Counted from the stretch's first letter, positions 21,781-32,995 are shown. The stretch is DNA of 64,000 nucleotides from Castor canadensis (GCF_047511655.1 NC_133389.1:42690295-42754294), one strand, 5' to 3'. The notes: generated by a model not told the origin, from the sequence alone. Made by a program: numbers and translations.

Positions 21781-22167
21781 TAAACTAAGTAATAGCTTAA
21801 AATAAAACTGGAAACAATACAACAAATTAGTCCATAATTAAATGCATACAATATGGGATCATTTGTGACTATTTTTATTGCACATTATCAATAACCATGT
21901 AGTTTTCCATTTGACATTTTTCTATTTCCTACACAATTACTTATCTTTTATATCAGTGCTTCAGACTTTAATTTTGAAAATGTGATGGCTTCTTGTGCAA
22001 GCACTGTAAATAACTCAGATAAATTATATCTTTCACCTAAGGTAAGTGAAAAAATACATTTTTGTCTTTATTTGTGTGAAAATATATTATGTTGGTACAT
22101 ATAAGTTTATATAAATATGCTCTATTTAGGAAAGTTTAAGTTAGGAGACAACAATAAAACTACAAAT
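21781..22167. other. AT-rich intergenic, nothing recognised
   Basis: No assigned element. Parts (21860-21960) are L1-like in composition only. Confidence 0.35.
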
Positions 22168-22382
22168 TAGGCCAGTCATTGATGGCTCATGACTGTTTTC
22201 CTAGTTGCTTGGGAGGATAATGGTTTGAGGCCAGCACAGGCAAATAGTTTGCGAGACCCCATTTCCAAAATAACCAGACCAAAATGGACTGGAGCTGTGT
22301 GGCTCAAGCATTGGAGTGCCTGCTCGGCAAGTGCAAAGCCCTGAGTTCAAACCCCAGTCTCACAAAAAAAAAAAAAAAAAAA
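22168..22382 (+). mobile_element. Dimeric B1-ID SINE
   Basis: B1 'gatggctcatgactgttttc', linker 'ccaaaataaccagacc', ID 'gtgtggctcaagcattggag', 19-base A tail. Confidence 0.9.
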
Positions 22383-22439
22383 CCTAGTACATGATGCTAT
22401 TTTGATTGGTTACTATGGACTCAGTACAATGTTAATGTA

Positions 22440-22465
22440 ATGAATGTATGTATGTATATGTTAGT
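22440..22465 (+). repeat. Short (TATG)n tract
   Basis: About five TATG units; minor. Confidence 0.8.
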
Positions 22466-22559
22466 GGTATAACAAATCCTGTGTATATACTCATGCACAT
22501 TTATTGTATATTTATACATATATGAGTATAGGTTAATGTTCACAGCATGTACTTATTTC

Positions 22560-22775
22560 CTTCTTTTCCCTTTTATAAAACTGAGGCTCTGAGAACTTAA
22601 GTAACTTGCCCAAAGCCAGACAATCTATAAGTGGTAGAACAGAGTCATTTGTGTGTTTGTGCTGGGTATTGAACCCAGGGCCTCATACATGCTAAGCATG
22701 TACTCTACCACAGAGCAACACCTCTAGCCTAGAGCCTTGTGTTTTAGGCTCCTAAGTCTGTGCTTCTGACCACTA
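22560..22775 (-). mobile_element. MIR relic interrupted by ID SINE
   Basis: 'ctgaggctctgagaacttaa', 'gtaacttgcccaaagccaga' and, after the SINE, 'tgtgcttctgaccactatgc' are antisense MIR. The antisense ID (22645-22733) carries 'gggtattgaacccagggcct'. Confidence 0.75.
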
Positions 22776-22934
22776 TGCAAGCATACAAGCCCACAGTACT
22801 ATTTTTCCCATTATACAATCAAATAAATGGTTAAGACTGAGTCTATTCTATTCATATAGCTTGTTTCCTTTAATGTGTTAAAAGCTTAGCACTCTGAATT
22901 CTCAAATACAGAAAATAATAGAGAGTATGACAAA

Positions 22935-23157
22935 AATAGGCTCCAGTGGCTCACACGTATAATCCTAGCTACTCAGGAGGCAGAGATCAGGAGGATCAAA
23001 ATTCAAAGGCAGCCCAGGCAAATAGTCCTCAGGACAAATAGTCCTCATCACAAAAAGGGGCTGGTGGAGTGTCTCAAGGTGTAGGCCCTAAGTTCAAGCC
23101 CCAAGCAAGTGGCTAGCACACTGCAAAGCACTGGGTTCAATCCCCAGTATGAAGGGG
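22935..23157 (+). mobile_element. Dimeric B1-ID plus ID 3' scrap
   Basis: A dimer (22935-23102), with a local duplication of 'caaatagtcctca' at the linker, is joined to the 3' part of a second ID ('gggttcaatccccagtatg'). Confidence 0.8.
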
Positions 23158-23182
23158 AGGAACTCTCAAAAACTTATAAAAA

Positions 23183-23640
23183 TGTCACCCATGGAGAAAA
23201 CCCCATCAAGAAAAGGAACAGCAGGACCTCCTCAGGACAGACCACCTACCAGGCAGTAAGGACAAACTTATACTGACAGCAATAACAACTTCTCTAGAAT
23301 AAGGACTGAAATCATGACCAACCAGGCCATACCTTCGACTAGGATGATTTCACTGTGCACACCCTATCAGTCCTCCTCCCCAACCCTAGCTCTTTTTACC
23401 TAAATTCTTTTTTTTTTTTTTTTTTGGTGGTATTGGGATTTGAACTTAGGGCCTCAAAATTGTTAGACAGGTACTCTTACCACTTGAGCCACTCTGCCAG
23501 CCCTCCTAAATTCTATTTAAACCTAAAGTTACATCTGTATCCCCAAGATGGCTGAAGTATTTACTTTGCCTCTTCCTAAAGTTGTATCCTGGGCTGCATA
23601 ATAAATTTTGTTACTCTTCTCTCCAAAAAAAGAAAGAAAG
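23183..23640 (+). mobile_element. LTR-like fossil with A-rich tail
   Basis: It begins 'tgtcacccatggagaaaac', has AATAAA near 23600 and runs into an A/GAAA tail at 23625. The layout suggests an ERV-type LTR, or a retrocopied transcript ending in one. An antisense ID SINE interrupts it. Family uncertain; old and decayed. Confidence 0.4.
23409..23504 (-). mobile_element. ID-like SINE with duplication
   Basis: Flanked by cctaaattct at 23399-23408 and 23505-23514, inside the LTR-like fossil. Confidence 0.9.
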
Positions 23641-23714
23641 AAAAGAAAAGAAAAAAATGTAGCATAAAGAATAAAGCAGATATAAACTTTACTATTCCTG
23701 TCTTACAAATGGAA

Positions 23715-23797
23715 AACTTAAGTGTAGGGTTGGGGACAGTTGCTTAGCATGCATGAGACCCCGGGCTCAATCTCCAAGTACTGAAAAAAAAAAGGAA
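23715..23797 (+). mobile_element. ID-like SINE, shortened
   Basis: 'tgcttagcatgcatgagacc' and 'ggctcaatctccaagtactg'; box A region mostly lost. Confidence 0.75.
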
Positions 23798-24076
23798 AAG
23801 AAAACTTAAGCATTTAAATAGACCTGTAACACTGTTTATCTCTAGTCTATGTCCTCAGAATTTGAAACATAGGGCAGCTGAGAAATAGATACACAAAAAT
23901 TGTGGTAACAGATATTAATGATCTAAAAATGATCAGCCATCTTGGGGGGTGCAACAGCAACTAGTATACAGCTTTTATACAGGGATTTCAGGGAACACTA
24001 GTGGTAAGAGGTGTTTTTCTGTGCCTCAAACTAAGAAACGGATTTCTTAAAAAATGTTGAGAGCTGTGGGTGACCT
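23798..24076. other. Intergenic, nothing recognised
   Basis: No signature. Confidence 0.3.
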
Positions 24077-24330
24077 TTTTTTTTTTTTTGACAGCACTTG
24101 GGTTTGAACTCAGAGCCTCACACTTGCTAGGCAGGCACTCTACCATTTGCCAGTCCTGTGGGTATCATTTTGATATCACATCACTTATACCATGGAAAAG
24201 AGATGTTGGAGTAAATGGCAGTCGCCTATGAGAAAGCATTAGCATGTGGGGTGTGGCTCAGTGGTAGAAGGTTTGCCTATCAGGTACAAGGCCCTGGGTT
24301 CAATTTCCAGCACAGCAAAGAATAAAACAA
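24077..24330. mobile_element. ID(-) and ID(+) SINEs
   Basis: 24077-24159 is antisense ('cttgctaggcaggcactcta'). 24245-24330 is the 'ggggtgtggctcagtggtag' subtype in plus orientation. Confidence 0.85.
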
Positions 24331-24375
24331 AAATGTGTTAAAGCAAATACATTTTGTGCAGTGTTTGTGTTTGCT

Positions 24376-24417
24376 GCCTCCTCTTCCTCCTCCTCCACCT
24401 CTTCTTCCTCCTTCTCT
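24376..24417 (+). repeat. (TCC/TTC)n pyrimidine tract
   Basis: Imperfect CCT/CTT triplets, pure pyrimidine apart from one A. Confidence 0.85.
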
Positions 24418-24691
24418 GTTTATACTTGGTGCTTTGGTTCTTTATGTAAGCAACAGGAAAAGTAGAGAGACATGGTTCACTCGGAGAGGGCCCATGGACT
24501 CAGGGTGAGATGAGATAATACAATATTGTGTGACAACACTCTAGATGCTATGCTAGGTACACACAGCCTTCTCACAGTTCATGTCTTGCCAGCTTAGATG
24601 GCTTAGTAGCTAGGTAAGGTCATTCCTTGCCCCTTTCACTGGGTTCTTCCTTTCTAATAATAATAATAATTTTAATTTTAATCCATTTAAA
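24418..24691. other. Intergenic, nothing recognised
   Basis: No signature except a short (AAT)n near 24657-24672. Confidence 0.35.
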
Positions 24692-24810
24692 AAATAGCAA
24701 AGTGTGGTAGTGCATGCCTGTAGTCCCAGCACTCCTGAGGCTGAAACAGTAGTTCTAGGCCAGCTGGGCCACACAATAGGGCCCCATGTCAAAATGAATA
24801 AATAAATATG
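24692..24810 (+). mobile_element. B1-like SINE monomer
   Basis: 'gtgtggtagtgcatgcctgt', 'ggccagctgggccacacaat', (AAAT)n tail. Confidence 0.85.
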
Positions 24811-24980
24811 AAAAAAAATCATAACATTGCTAATCGTAACACATAAACTAACAAGCAAAAGATTTCAGGATATACTACTTTATTAGATTTGTTTCATTCA
24901 GAGAATCATTGGGCCTCCATTACCAAACGAGAATGATAACCAAAAGGTTGTTCCAAAGTGGAAGTTAATACTAGTAATCA

Positions 24981-25159
24981 GAGCTGGGTGCTGGTGGTCC
25001 CACCTGTACTCCTAACTACTTGGGAGGCTTGAAGCCAACCCAAAGAGATAGTTGTCCAGACCCCATTTCCAAAATAACCAGAGCAAAATGGACTGGAGGG
25101 GTGGCTCAAGTGGTAGAGCACATGTTTTGCAAGTTTGAAAGCCCTGAGTTCAAACTCCA

Positions 25160-25209
<50 letters not shown>
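24981..25209 (+). mobile_element. Dimeric B1-ID SINE with (CA)n tail
   Basis: A normal dimer whose ID box B ('agttcaaactccaattac') passes directly into a 47-bp CA tract (25163-25209) in place of the A tail. Confidence 0.9.
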
Positions 25210-25211
<2 letters not shown>

Positions 25212-25249
25212 GACCTTCCAGGAATAAAAATTAAACAAAATTTATTTAT

Positions 25250-25339
25250 TAATTTTTAGTTTTGATACTTCAGGAATCAAACCCAGGACCTAACACCTAC
25301 TAGGCCTGTGCTCTACCATTGAGTAAATTCCCAGCACTA
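25250..25339 (-). mobile_element. ID-like SINE
   Basis: 'aggaatcaaacccaggacct ... ctaccattgagtaaattccc'. Confidence 0.8.
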
Positions 25340-25359
25340 AAAAAAATTTTAAACTCAAC

Positions 25360-25807
25360 CAGTGGGCGCCTAACTCCGGAATAGTGGCTTTTGTATATAC
25401 CCTAGCAGTGACCTGTCTCTGGCTCTTCTCTGTGTTATCAAAGTGAGTGTAGAAAAATCAGGTGCTTTTAAGTCAGCAGTTGCAGAGACAAGAGAAGATC
25501 CAAGGTTGTTTACTTCAGGGCTCCGCAGTGCCCTCCCTCAGGAAGTACAGTGGAAAATCAATGCCAGATGGCTCTCAAGGAGAAACTCTAATGGCCCTGC
25601 TACTGTCAGCTCTCCAAAGACAACTTTCCTTCGCAGTGAATCAATCTGCATGCAGCGCCAGCTCCAGGGATTCTGTTCTGCAGGAGCCACAGACCTCAGC
25701 CATCTCACAACTCACTAGAAGGCCTGAGTAGACTCTCATTGTACCAATGACTTGGGAAATTTCCATTTTTTAATTTGTTGTAAACATGGTTTTTGGATAT
25801 TTTTTCA
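25360..25807. other. Unassigned balanced-composition segment
   Basis: 25443-25731 carries two overlapping plus-strand open frames of about 90 codons. I recognise neither product, see no splice or retrocopy hallmarks, and the frames conflict. An exon or retrocopy of something unknown cannot be excluded. Confidence 0.3.
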
Positions 25808-25967
25808 TTTTGTTTTGTTACTAGGGATTAACCCCAAGGCCTCACTCATGCTAAGCACTTTTTTTTTTCCTTTTCAATTTTTAAAAATGAGTGATAGTGC
25901 ACTTGTGTAGCATGTGCAAGGCCCTGGGTTCAATCCCCAGCACTGCCACCCGAAAAAAAAAAAAGGT
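25808..25967. mobile_element. Inverted pair of ID-like SINEs
   Basis: An antisense ID remnant (25808-25860, 'gggattaaccccaaggcctc') faces a plus ID (25887-25967, 'ggccctgggttcaatcccc') across a 26-bp AT spacer. RNA across it could fold into a hairpin. Confidence 0.75.
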
Positions 25968-26807
25968 TCATTTAATTAAAAAAATATTTTAATTACTGAA
26001 GGAAAATTTACAAATAATATCAGCTACTGCTTATAAGGTACTTTCTATGTACCACTATGGTACAAAATGTACCACAGGTTAACCGAATTCATCCTTAGCC
26101 ATTGGCCAAGTGTTGCTCTTCTCACCTGAAGCTAAGTAACCCACATAGGCCAGCCAAATAATACAGTGTGGGTCTGTGCCACACCAAAGTTTCTGCTTTT
26201 AACTGCTGCACTCTATTGTTTTTTTCTAAAACACAAAATTTACAGGAATAACTTCATAAATAACCCCATAACTCTGACACACGTTTTCATTTTCTGTATC
26301 CCATTTCACTGTTCATAGAGTACTGCTGGGAGCTTCTGTTCTGTCTATTGTTCTGTTTGCCCACTTTTACCTTTCAGTTCAGCAAAAGTAACCCCTTTCC
26401 TAGAAGTAACCTTGAACTTGACCTCATTCCCCCAGCCACCAGCCAGCCATTGCTTATTTATTAGCTCAGGGTGCCTATCTGATCCCAGTTGGGCTAAGTC
26501 TATTTTGTAGAAATTTCGAAATTCAGGCAGAGAAGTTTCAAAAGATCGAAAAGAAGGAGGGAGAGAAAATAAATCCATTTCTTTCTGGGTTAGCTGTAAT
26601 ACCCCAAATTCAAAAATTATGTGCAGTCATGTTGTTTAGTATGGACTGAAGAATAGAGAAAGTCATTTAGCCCTGGAGAAAGATGGAGAAAGAGGACCTA
26701 CATATAATGTTTCAGGTTTTGGTTCGGAGGCCAGCTGTGACTGTCCTTGGATTCTGTGAAATATCCCAATTTTCCAAAAAGTTTTTTTTTTGGCTTAACA
26801 TAGGTAA
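25968..26807. other. Intergenic, unassigned (0.8 kb)
   Basis: No repeat signature. A minus-strand open frame at 26345-26578 is unrecognised and lacks supporting structure. Confidence 0.35.
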
Positions 26808-26947
26808 AGTTACCTGGGGCATGATGATGCCTGTACCCAGAATTCACGAGGTTAAGGCAGGAAGATTGAGTATTTGAGTCCAAATTGGTCTACGTCGTGA
26901 GACCTGTCCCAAAAAAGCAAACAACAAAGAAACAAACAAACAAACAA
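26808..26947 (+). mobile_element. B1-like SINE monomer
   Basis: 'gcatgatgatgcctgtaccc ... gttaaggcaggaagattgag', (CAAA)n tail. Confidence 0.75.
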
Positions 26948-27090
26948 AATAGCTAACCAAATTTGTCCCTTGTTTCTTGAAACCAATAGAGTCTAAATTA
27001 ATACTTTAAAAAATATCCTTAGTATTTTCCCAGTAATTTGTTTTCTTCTTCTCCTTCTTCTCCCTCTCATCCTCTTTCCCTCTTCCTCTT

Positions 27091-27420
27091 TCTTTTTTGA
27101 AAGTACTGGTGCTTGAACTTAGGGTCTCAAGATTGCTAAGCAGGAACTCTGCTACTTGGGACACAGCCTCACTCCTTTTTTGCTTTAGGAATTTTTTTGG
27201 ATAGGGTCTCAAATTTTTGCACAGAGCTAGCCTATCCCTTGATCCTCCTATTTATGCCTCCCAAGGAGGTGGCATCACAGACACCTGCCACCATGCCTGG
27301 CTTATTGCTCCAGATTTGGGTCTCACTGACATTTTGCCCAGGCTGCCCTTGAACTTTGATCCTCCCTATCTCCACCTCTCTAGTAGCTGGGATTACAAAT
27401 GTATAATCCCACCACTCTTG
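27091..27420 (-). mobile_element. Trimeric SINE ID-B1-B1 (antisense)
   Basis: ID 'gtactggtgcttgaacttag', first B1 'ttggatagggtctcaaattt ... caccatgcctggcttattg', second B1 'tttgggtctcactgaca ... tagtagctgggattacaa'. The module order mirrors the plus-strand trimers. Confidence 0.8.
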
Positions 27421-27767
27421 TCAGGTCTGGAGGAGGAGACAGTTTGTGCGAAGTCTGGAGTCTCTCTTGTTCTCTAAAGCAAGTGAAAACAGTAGGACTC
27501 ACATCTCCAACAGTGTGAGGACGCACTGGCTCAGGTGGCTGAGAGTCTGGGCTGCGCCATTTCCCTGCTGTTCCCCTCACTTGCCTCCTTCAAGCCCACC
27601 TCCTCAAGGACACTCACCTCTTGTTCCCCAACTCATTTTCACTGGCTCTAATCCTTGTCACAATCGCTATGGCCAGGGATTGTATTGGACTCTTGACCCA
27701 ACATCTGTGGAGATTCCTCACTGTCCCAAAGAGTGTGGTTGCTTCTGTCAGATTGGGGCAGAACAGT
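27421..27767. other. Intergenic, unassigned
   Basis: C/T-rich in part (27560-27620); no family assigned. Confidence 0.35.
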
Positions 27768-27780
27768 TGATGGAGATTTT

Positions 27781-27900
27781 GTTCTCGTTTTGAGACAGGG
27801 TCTCACCATGAAGTTCAGGCTGGCCTTAAACTTGAGGTCCTCCTGCCTCAGCTTCCTGAGTGCTGGAATTGCAGGCATGAACCACAATGTCTGGCTATAG
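27781..27900 (-). mobile_element. B1-like SINE with 13-bp duplication
   Basis: Antisense B1 body flanked by tgatggagatttt at 27768-27780 and 27901-27913. Confidence 0.95.
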
Positions 27901-27913
27901 TGATGGAGATTTT

Positions 27914-28344
27914 ACCCTTTTGTTCTTCTTTATTGAGAAGCAATGTATGTGTTCTGAACAGCAGACCACGGCTGTGGATTCAGGCTGCTTGGGCTTTTTC
28001 AGATTCTTTGAGTCTTTTTCCTGTCCCCAGCAGAAACTGCTCCTGTCACATTGCTTAAAGGAGGATTGAGTCTTTGGTGTGTGTGGAGGAGCCTGCCCCA
28101 GTGACCTCAACATGGTCAATGGATGCCCAGTCCCAGACAGCTTGGGAAGTCAGGAATGAGCCAGGGTGCTCCTAGAGTCAGTAATTCTTTTGACCTTGGG
28201 CAGGCAGAGCCCATTATCAGACTATATCTGGGTTGCACCTGCCTCTGTAGCAGCTTGGTATTTTCCTTGACACTGCATTCTTCAGCAGGGTTTTGAAGGT
28301 AGAGGTGGGGCACACATGGCAAGCAATATCCAAGTGTTTGAGAG
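27914..28344. other. Intergenic, unassigned
   Basis: Continuation of the sequence the B1 entered; nothing recognised. Confidence 0.35.
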
Positions 28345-28600
28345 GCACCAGAGGTCTGCAAACAAAATACCTAGGCTTGGATCCCAGCTTTGACACTTAC
28401 CAGCTGTGCAAACCAGGATGTCTAATTTAACATCTCTGTGCCTCATTCTCCTCCTCCATAAAACACGATCGGTAATGACACCTGCCACACGGGTGTTAGG
28501 AGAATTGAGCTGACATATGTAAAGCACCTTGAAGAGTGTGGCTGACTCATAAGAAGCCCTCTGTAAGTCTTGTTACATGACTATCATTATCATTTATTAT
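28345..28600 (+). mobile_element. MIR SINE, near full length
   Basis: 'cttggatcccagctttgac', 'acttaccagctgtgcaaacc', 'atctctgtgcctcattctcc' and 'atgtaaagcaccttgaaga' follow MIR from box region to 3' tail. One of the best-preserved ancient repeats here. Confidence 0.85.
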
Positions 28601-28922
28601 TCCAAGTTGTATTCCCAGGATAGAGACGCTGAGATAGGAATTCAGATGTAGGAGAGTGTTTAGGTTGTACTCTTGGGATCAGCCACCATGAGGGAGAGAA
28701 GAAAACAGGATTGGGCAGAGGAAGAAGTGTAACTCTTATGCAGATGGCACAGATGCCTCAGCGTATTCAGGGAAAATGGAGCAGAGTAACTGATAAACTT
28801 TCAAGGTCATGAGGATCACATGGGAATTGAATAGTCCTAAGATGTTCAGAGTAAGTACACTTAAAAATTCCCAACAAACTTATTGGCTTGAATTGGGTCA
28901 TACCCATTCTTGAAATAAGAAT
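28601..28922. other. Intergenic, nothing recognised
   Basis: No signature. Confidence 0.3.
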
Positions 28923-29100
28923 GGTCTGGGGTGGGGGGCTCATGCCCTTAATCCTAGCTACTCAGGAGGCAAAGATCAGGAGAATCAAGTTTCAAAGCCA
29001 GCCTGGCAAATAGTTCACCAGACCCTATTCTCAAAAAACTTCACAAAAAAGGGCTGGTGGAATGGCTCAAGGTGTAGGCCCTGAGTTCAAACCCCAGTAC

Positions 29101-29138
<38 letters not shown>

Positions 29139-29140
29139 AA
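28923..29140 (+). mobile_element. Dimeric B1-ID SINE with (AAAT)n tail
   Basis: A shortened ID module ('atggctcaaggtgtaggccc') is followed by an AAAT tetranucleotide array at 29102-29140. Confidence 0.9.
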
Positions 29141-29550
29141 AAGGTCTAAATGTTAGGCCTGAAATCCTGAGGTAGTAATTGGGGACGGGATGGGTTCATT
29201 GAGTTGGGGCACATCCCTAAAGCTGTTCAGTTTCTCAACCATTTGGTTCAACCAATGGTAAGTGAAGTAATAGATTTTGAGGAGTGAGTCATACATTGCT
29301 CTATTAGTAATTCAACTGGATTGACTGGTTTTATAGGCAAGAAATAGAAAGCAGTAATGAATCTGGAAAAGTTTGCAGACTGCTTTCCAGTCATATTCAA
29401 GAGTCCTAAACTGTGTTGTCAACCTAAGGAATTGCTCAAGAGTGATGATTAATTCTAGAATATGGTTTAGAGGTAAAGCTTTCATGGGATTAACAGGGAA
29501 GAACAGTCAGCTAGTGAATTTATTTTGCTTTCCTCATGTTGCAAGGAAAG
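29141..29550. other. Intergenic, nothing recognised
   Basis: No signature. Confidence 0.3.
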
Positions 29551-29763
29551 TCCTTGTGGGACTAGGATTTGAATTCAGGGCTGTGGGCTTGCAAAGCAGG
29601 TCTCTACCACTTGAGCCACACCTCCAGGCCATTTTGCTCTGGTTATTTTGGAGATGGGGGGTCTCAGGAACTGTTTATCAGGGTTGGCCTTGAACCTTGA
29701 TCCTCCCCATCTCAGCCTCCCAAGTAGCTGGGATTACAGGCATGAGCCACTGGTGCCCGATTT
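29551..29763 (-). mobile_element. Dimeric B1-ID SINE
   Basis: 'gctgtgggcttgcaaagcag' and 'cattttgctctggttatttt' mark the older dimer variant. Confidence 0.9.
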
Positions 29764-29947
29764 AATTTTGAAATTGTTAATGTCAAAGGGTTAAGTAGAA
29801 ATAAAAAAAAAAAAGCAATAGAAATACAGAATGCCTAAGACTAAGTAAAAATGAGTCATCTTGTCTGTCTCCCCAGTTAGGTACCTACTCTCATTCAACT
29901 TTATAGGCCTAAAATTCTAGCACAGGTCTTTTTGTTTGTTAATTATA

Positions 29948-30062
29948 TTTTGTTTTATGAGACAGGGTCTTGCTACATATCCTAGCAGGATGGCATCAAA
30001 AGATCCTCCTGCTTCAGCCTTCTGAGTGCTGAGATTACAGGTATGAGCCACCAAGCCTACTG
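29948..30062 (-). mobile_element. B1-like SINE monomer
   Basis: 'atgagacagggtcttgctac ... ctgagtgctgagattacagg'. Confidence 0.85.
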
Positions 30063-30178
30063 AATATCATTTTATAAGGAAACAACATCTTCTAAATTAT
30101 TTAAAAGTGGTTGAAAACACTTCCTTAAGGTGTATAAATACATTGTTTGTGTTCACGTGGTCAAACTTCGTTATGGGA

Positions 30179-30274
30179 ACTGGTGGAGTGACTCAAGTAG
30201 TAAGAGTGCCTGCCTAGCAAGCGTGAGGCCCTGAGTTCAAAAACTAATCCTGTCAAAAAAAAAAAAAAAAGAAG
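30179..30274 (+). mobile_element. ID-like SINE with 13-bp duplication
   Basis: Flanked by cttcgttatggga (30166-30178) and cttcattatggga (30275-30287), one mismatch. Confidence 0.92.
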
Positions 30275-30287
30275 CTTCATTATGGGA

Positions 30288-30794
30288 AAAGTAAAGGTGA
30301 GCCGTTTTTTAAGGCTTTGTCTGTGTACAAAACCTATTGAAACGCTCAAAGTTCAGTGATCCTCAACCCCACTCATGCAGAGCTTCTATCCTGACCAGAT
30401 TAACCATGGCATTTCCGGAGGTTATCAGGAGGTAGCCCACATATGTTGACAAGAGTCTATGCCCACCACAGACCACCACTGCTTCACAGCACCTCCACAC
30501 ATCACTGGGCTGTTTGCTTGGTGCCCTACAATTTTGATAGTCATTATGAGGCAGGCTAGTGACAGGGAAAAGTTGTCATGTGACTCTAGCACCAGGAGCC
30601 TCTTCTCACTGTGTTTCATTCCAAATCCTTTGCAGTTGTAAATTTCTTTTAAATTATAAAATCTTAGCAGTTGTACAGTCCTGTTTTAAATCCTTTACAG
30701 TTGTAAGTTTCACCAAAGACAGGATATCTCGGAGGAATTTGGCTCTCCATTACCTCTCAGGTAAAAGCCCTCTGCCTAAAACACGTCATTCCTG
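30288..30794. other. Intergenic, unassigned
   Basis: 30600-30720 contains an imperfect direct repeat ('aatcctttgcagttgtaaat' against 'aatcctttacagttgtaagt'). Confidence 0.45.
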
Positions 30795-31080
30795 TAATTA
30801 AAATACCTGAGAGTTAGTGAAAGTGCATGCACAGAGTGCCCCATGTTGTGGGAGACCTTGTCAATCAAACCTGTCAATCACCCAGCCCATCCTGCAAAGA
30901 CCACCCAGATTTCTCCCACCCTTTGCCATTTTAATTTATAAGAGCCCTTTTAAAGAGAGATCAGTGTCTGTACCCACTGCTCTTTACTTTGCGGTACATT
31001 CCCCTCACCTTCAATCAACTTTACTATCACTTTCACTACATGTTTGCATCTTGCCTGAATTCTTCTACCACTTATAGGAG
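30795..31080 (+). mobile_element. Possible ERV LTR fossil, 3' part
   Basis: 'tgtcaatcacccagcccatc', 'tataagagcccttttaaaga' and 'actgctctttactttgcgg' have the look of an LTR promoter/R region. Family not assigned; decayed. Confidence 0.35.
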
Positions 31081-31109
31081 TATCTTCCCACACTAACAAA
31101 TATAATTAT

Positions 31110-31385
31110 ATAAAATATCTTTATTGGTTTATATTTTTATTCATTTGAGCATATCAGAATTTACAGAATTTTCCCATATATGGCAATGACATTGTTTGCA
31201 AGTGTCTTAATTGATTTAACCAATCCCTCACTATTGAATATTTGGTTGTTTTCTTTTTTTGCTACTGCAAATGATGCTGCTAGGAACAGCCTTTGTAGTC
31301 AAACCCTGCATATTTCCTTAACATTTTGTTTTAGGATCATAATTGCTCATTTAATCTGTTTTACATGCTTCTTAACAACAAGGAA
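31110..31385 (-). mobile_element. L1M relic
   Basis: 'accaatccctcactattgaa', 'atttggttgttttctttttt' and 'gcaaatgatgctgctaggaa' match the antisense L1 3' region. Confidence 0.65.
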
Positions 31386-32319
31386 ATGATTTCAGAAGTA
31401 TTCAAGGACTGAATAGTTTTCAAGATTTAGAAGAGCAACTAGATAAAAATAGAAAACATTAACAAGAACATGCATGGTAGTTAATTACCAACTACAACAA
31501 TTCAAGGAAGAGCTGTCTAGTGGCCTAGAGAAACTATCTTCCTGGCTACCTCAGTTGTGTTTAGAAATTTCTTACCATCAGGTAAACAATGTGATTTTTA
31601 AAACAATTTTCAGATATTTTTTATTACTTTGCTTTCAATATGCATTTAAGCCATTTTATCTTTTAAAAAAGTACAACTGAATAAGAACTAAAAAATAGTT
31701 TTACTATTATTCATCTGTTTAAATAGTGTAAACATTTAAACAGAAGTGGAGTTTATATAAGAGTATATTCTGGAGTAACTAATGAGAACAAAGAAAGAAT
31801 TTATGGAAGTTTCTAAAGCAGAGCTGGCTGTTTGGTTTATTGGGAGCATAGGAAATCCCCTAGATGGAAACTAGAAATAAGGAGACTATGGCTATCAACA
31901 TCTATGTCAGCTCTGCCTTGTTTCTTCTGCTGATCTCTGGTCCCTATGGACCAGAATCTAAATTCCAGGTGCTAGGGGAAAATCCCAGTCAAATTCTATA
32001 CTCTTATTCCTTTTTGTTTGTTTGTTTTTCAGAGACAGATTCTGCTTACCATAAGCCTTGCTAGTAGGAAAGTTCTTTCTTTCCTTTTTTTTTTTTTGAG
32101 ATGGGTGGAAATTTCCAATAGATCTTCCAGTAGTGATTACTGTAATAAGTGATTTGCAAATTAGTCACCTGCTTAAGATAATAAAAGTAATAATTTACAT
32201 GTACCATGCACTGGACAAAAGTCTTTATTCATTTGATTTTTATCTTCACAATAACACTACTTTTTATAATCTGCAAGTAACAGAAACCTAATTCAAACTT
32301 GCTTAAAGAATAGGAAATT
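31386..32319. other. Intergenic, unassigned (0.9 kb)
   Basis: AT-rich. A (TTTG)n short tract lies at 32015-32030 and T-runs near 32085. No gene signature. Confidence 0.35.
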
Positions 32320-32527
32320 GGCCAGGTGCCAGTGACTCACAGCTAATTATCCTAGCTACTTGGGAGGCAGAGGCCAGGAGGATTGTGGTTTGAGGTCAAC
32401 CCAAGCAAGTAGTTCAAGAGACCCTGTCTTGAAAATACCCAACACAAAACAGGGCTGGTGGAGTGGTTCAAGTGATAGCAAGTGTAAGGTGCTGAGTTCA
32501 AACCCCAGTACCACCAAAAAACCAAAA
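32320..32527 (+). mobile_element. Dimeric B1-ID SINE
   Basis: B1 'gtgccagtgactcacagct', linker 'aatacccaacacaaaacag', ID with a small internal deletion. Confidence 0.9.
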
Positions 32528-32844
32528 CAGAGTCTCATTCTCTGTTCTGGGGTCCAGGCACAAATCACTAGGCCCATACATTAATAGCTGTCCATGCTCT
32601 CTGCATTTCTATTTCAGGCTTTTCACAAACTCCTCCTCACCTGGCTTTTTAGGTGGAATACTACTTCTTACTTTCCTGTAGTCTCTACTCTTGTAAAATG
32701 GGGCTGCGGTAACTCCAAACACAACTCCCATTGTCACAGCTCCAGAAACTTGTCAACTGTGCAACCTGTCTGGTAACTTCTAATTGCTTTTGTGGGGTTT
32801 TTCCCTCTTGGATAAAATAGAAACTTTGAAAGAAGATACATATG
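32528..32844. other. Intergenic, unassigned
   Basis: No signature. Confidence 0.3.
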
Positions 32845-32986
32845 GATCTGAACAGGCTCAGTGACCTGGGACAGTTTGCGTAAATCCTGAGTCTCAATTT
32901 CTTTCTTTGTGGGCTATGGATAACAATACCAATATCACAGGATTGTTCTGAGAAATAAGACAAGTAAGTGTACAATAAATAAGAAG
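32845..32986 (+). mobile_element. MIR relic
   Basis: 'cagtgacctgggacagtttg', 'gagtctcaatttctttcttt' and 'atcacaggattgttctgaga' follow the MIR 3' half. Confidence 0.7.
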
Positions 32987-32995
32987 TCCTTCAAG

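Noticed and set aside
25163-25209. CRISPR-like or satellite array
   Set aside because: The tandem arrays here are simple 1-4 bp microsatellites; no spaced repeats of CRISPR type exist in the window.
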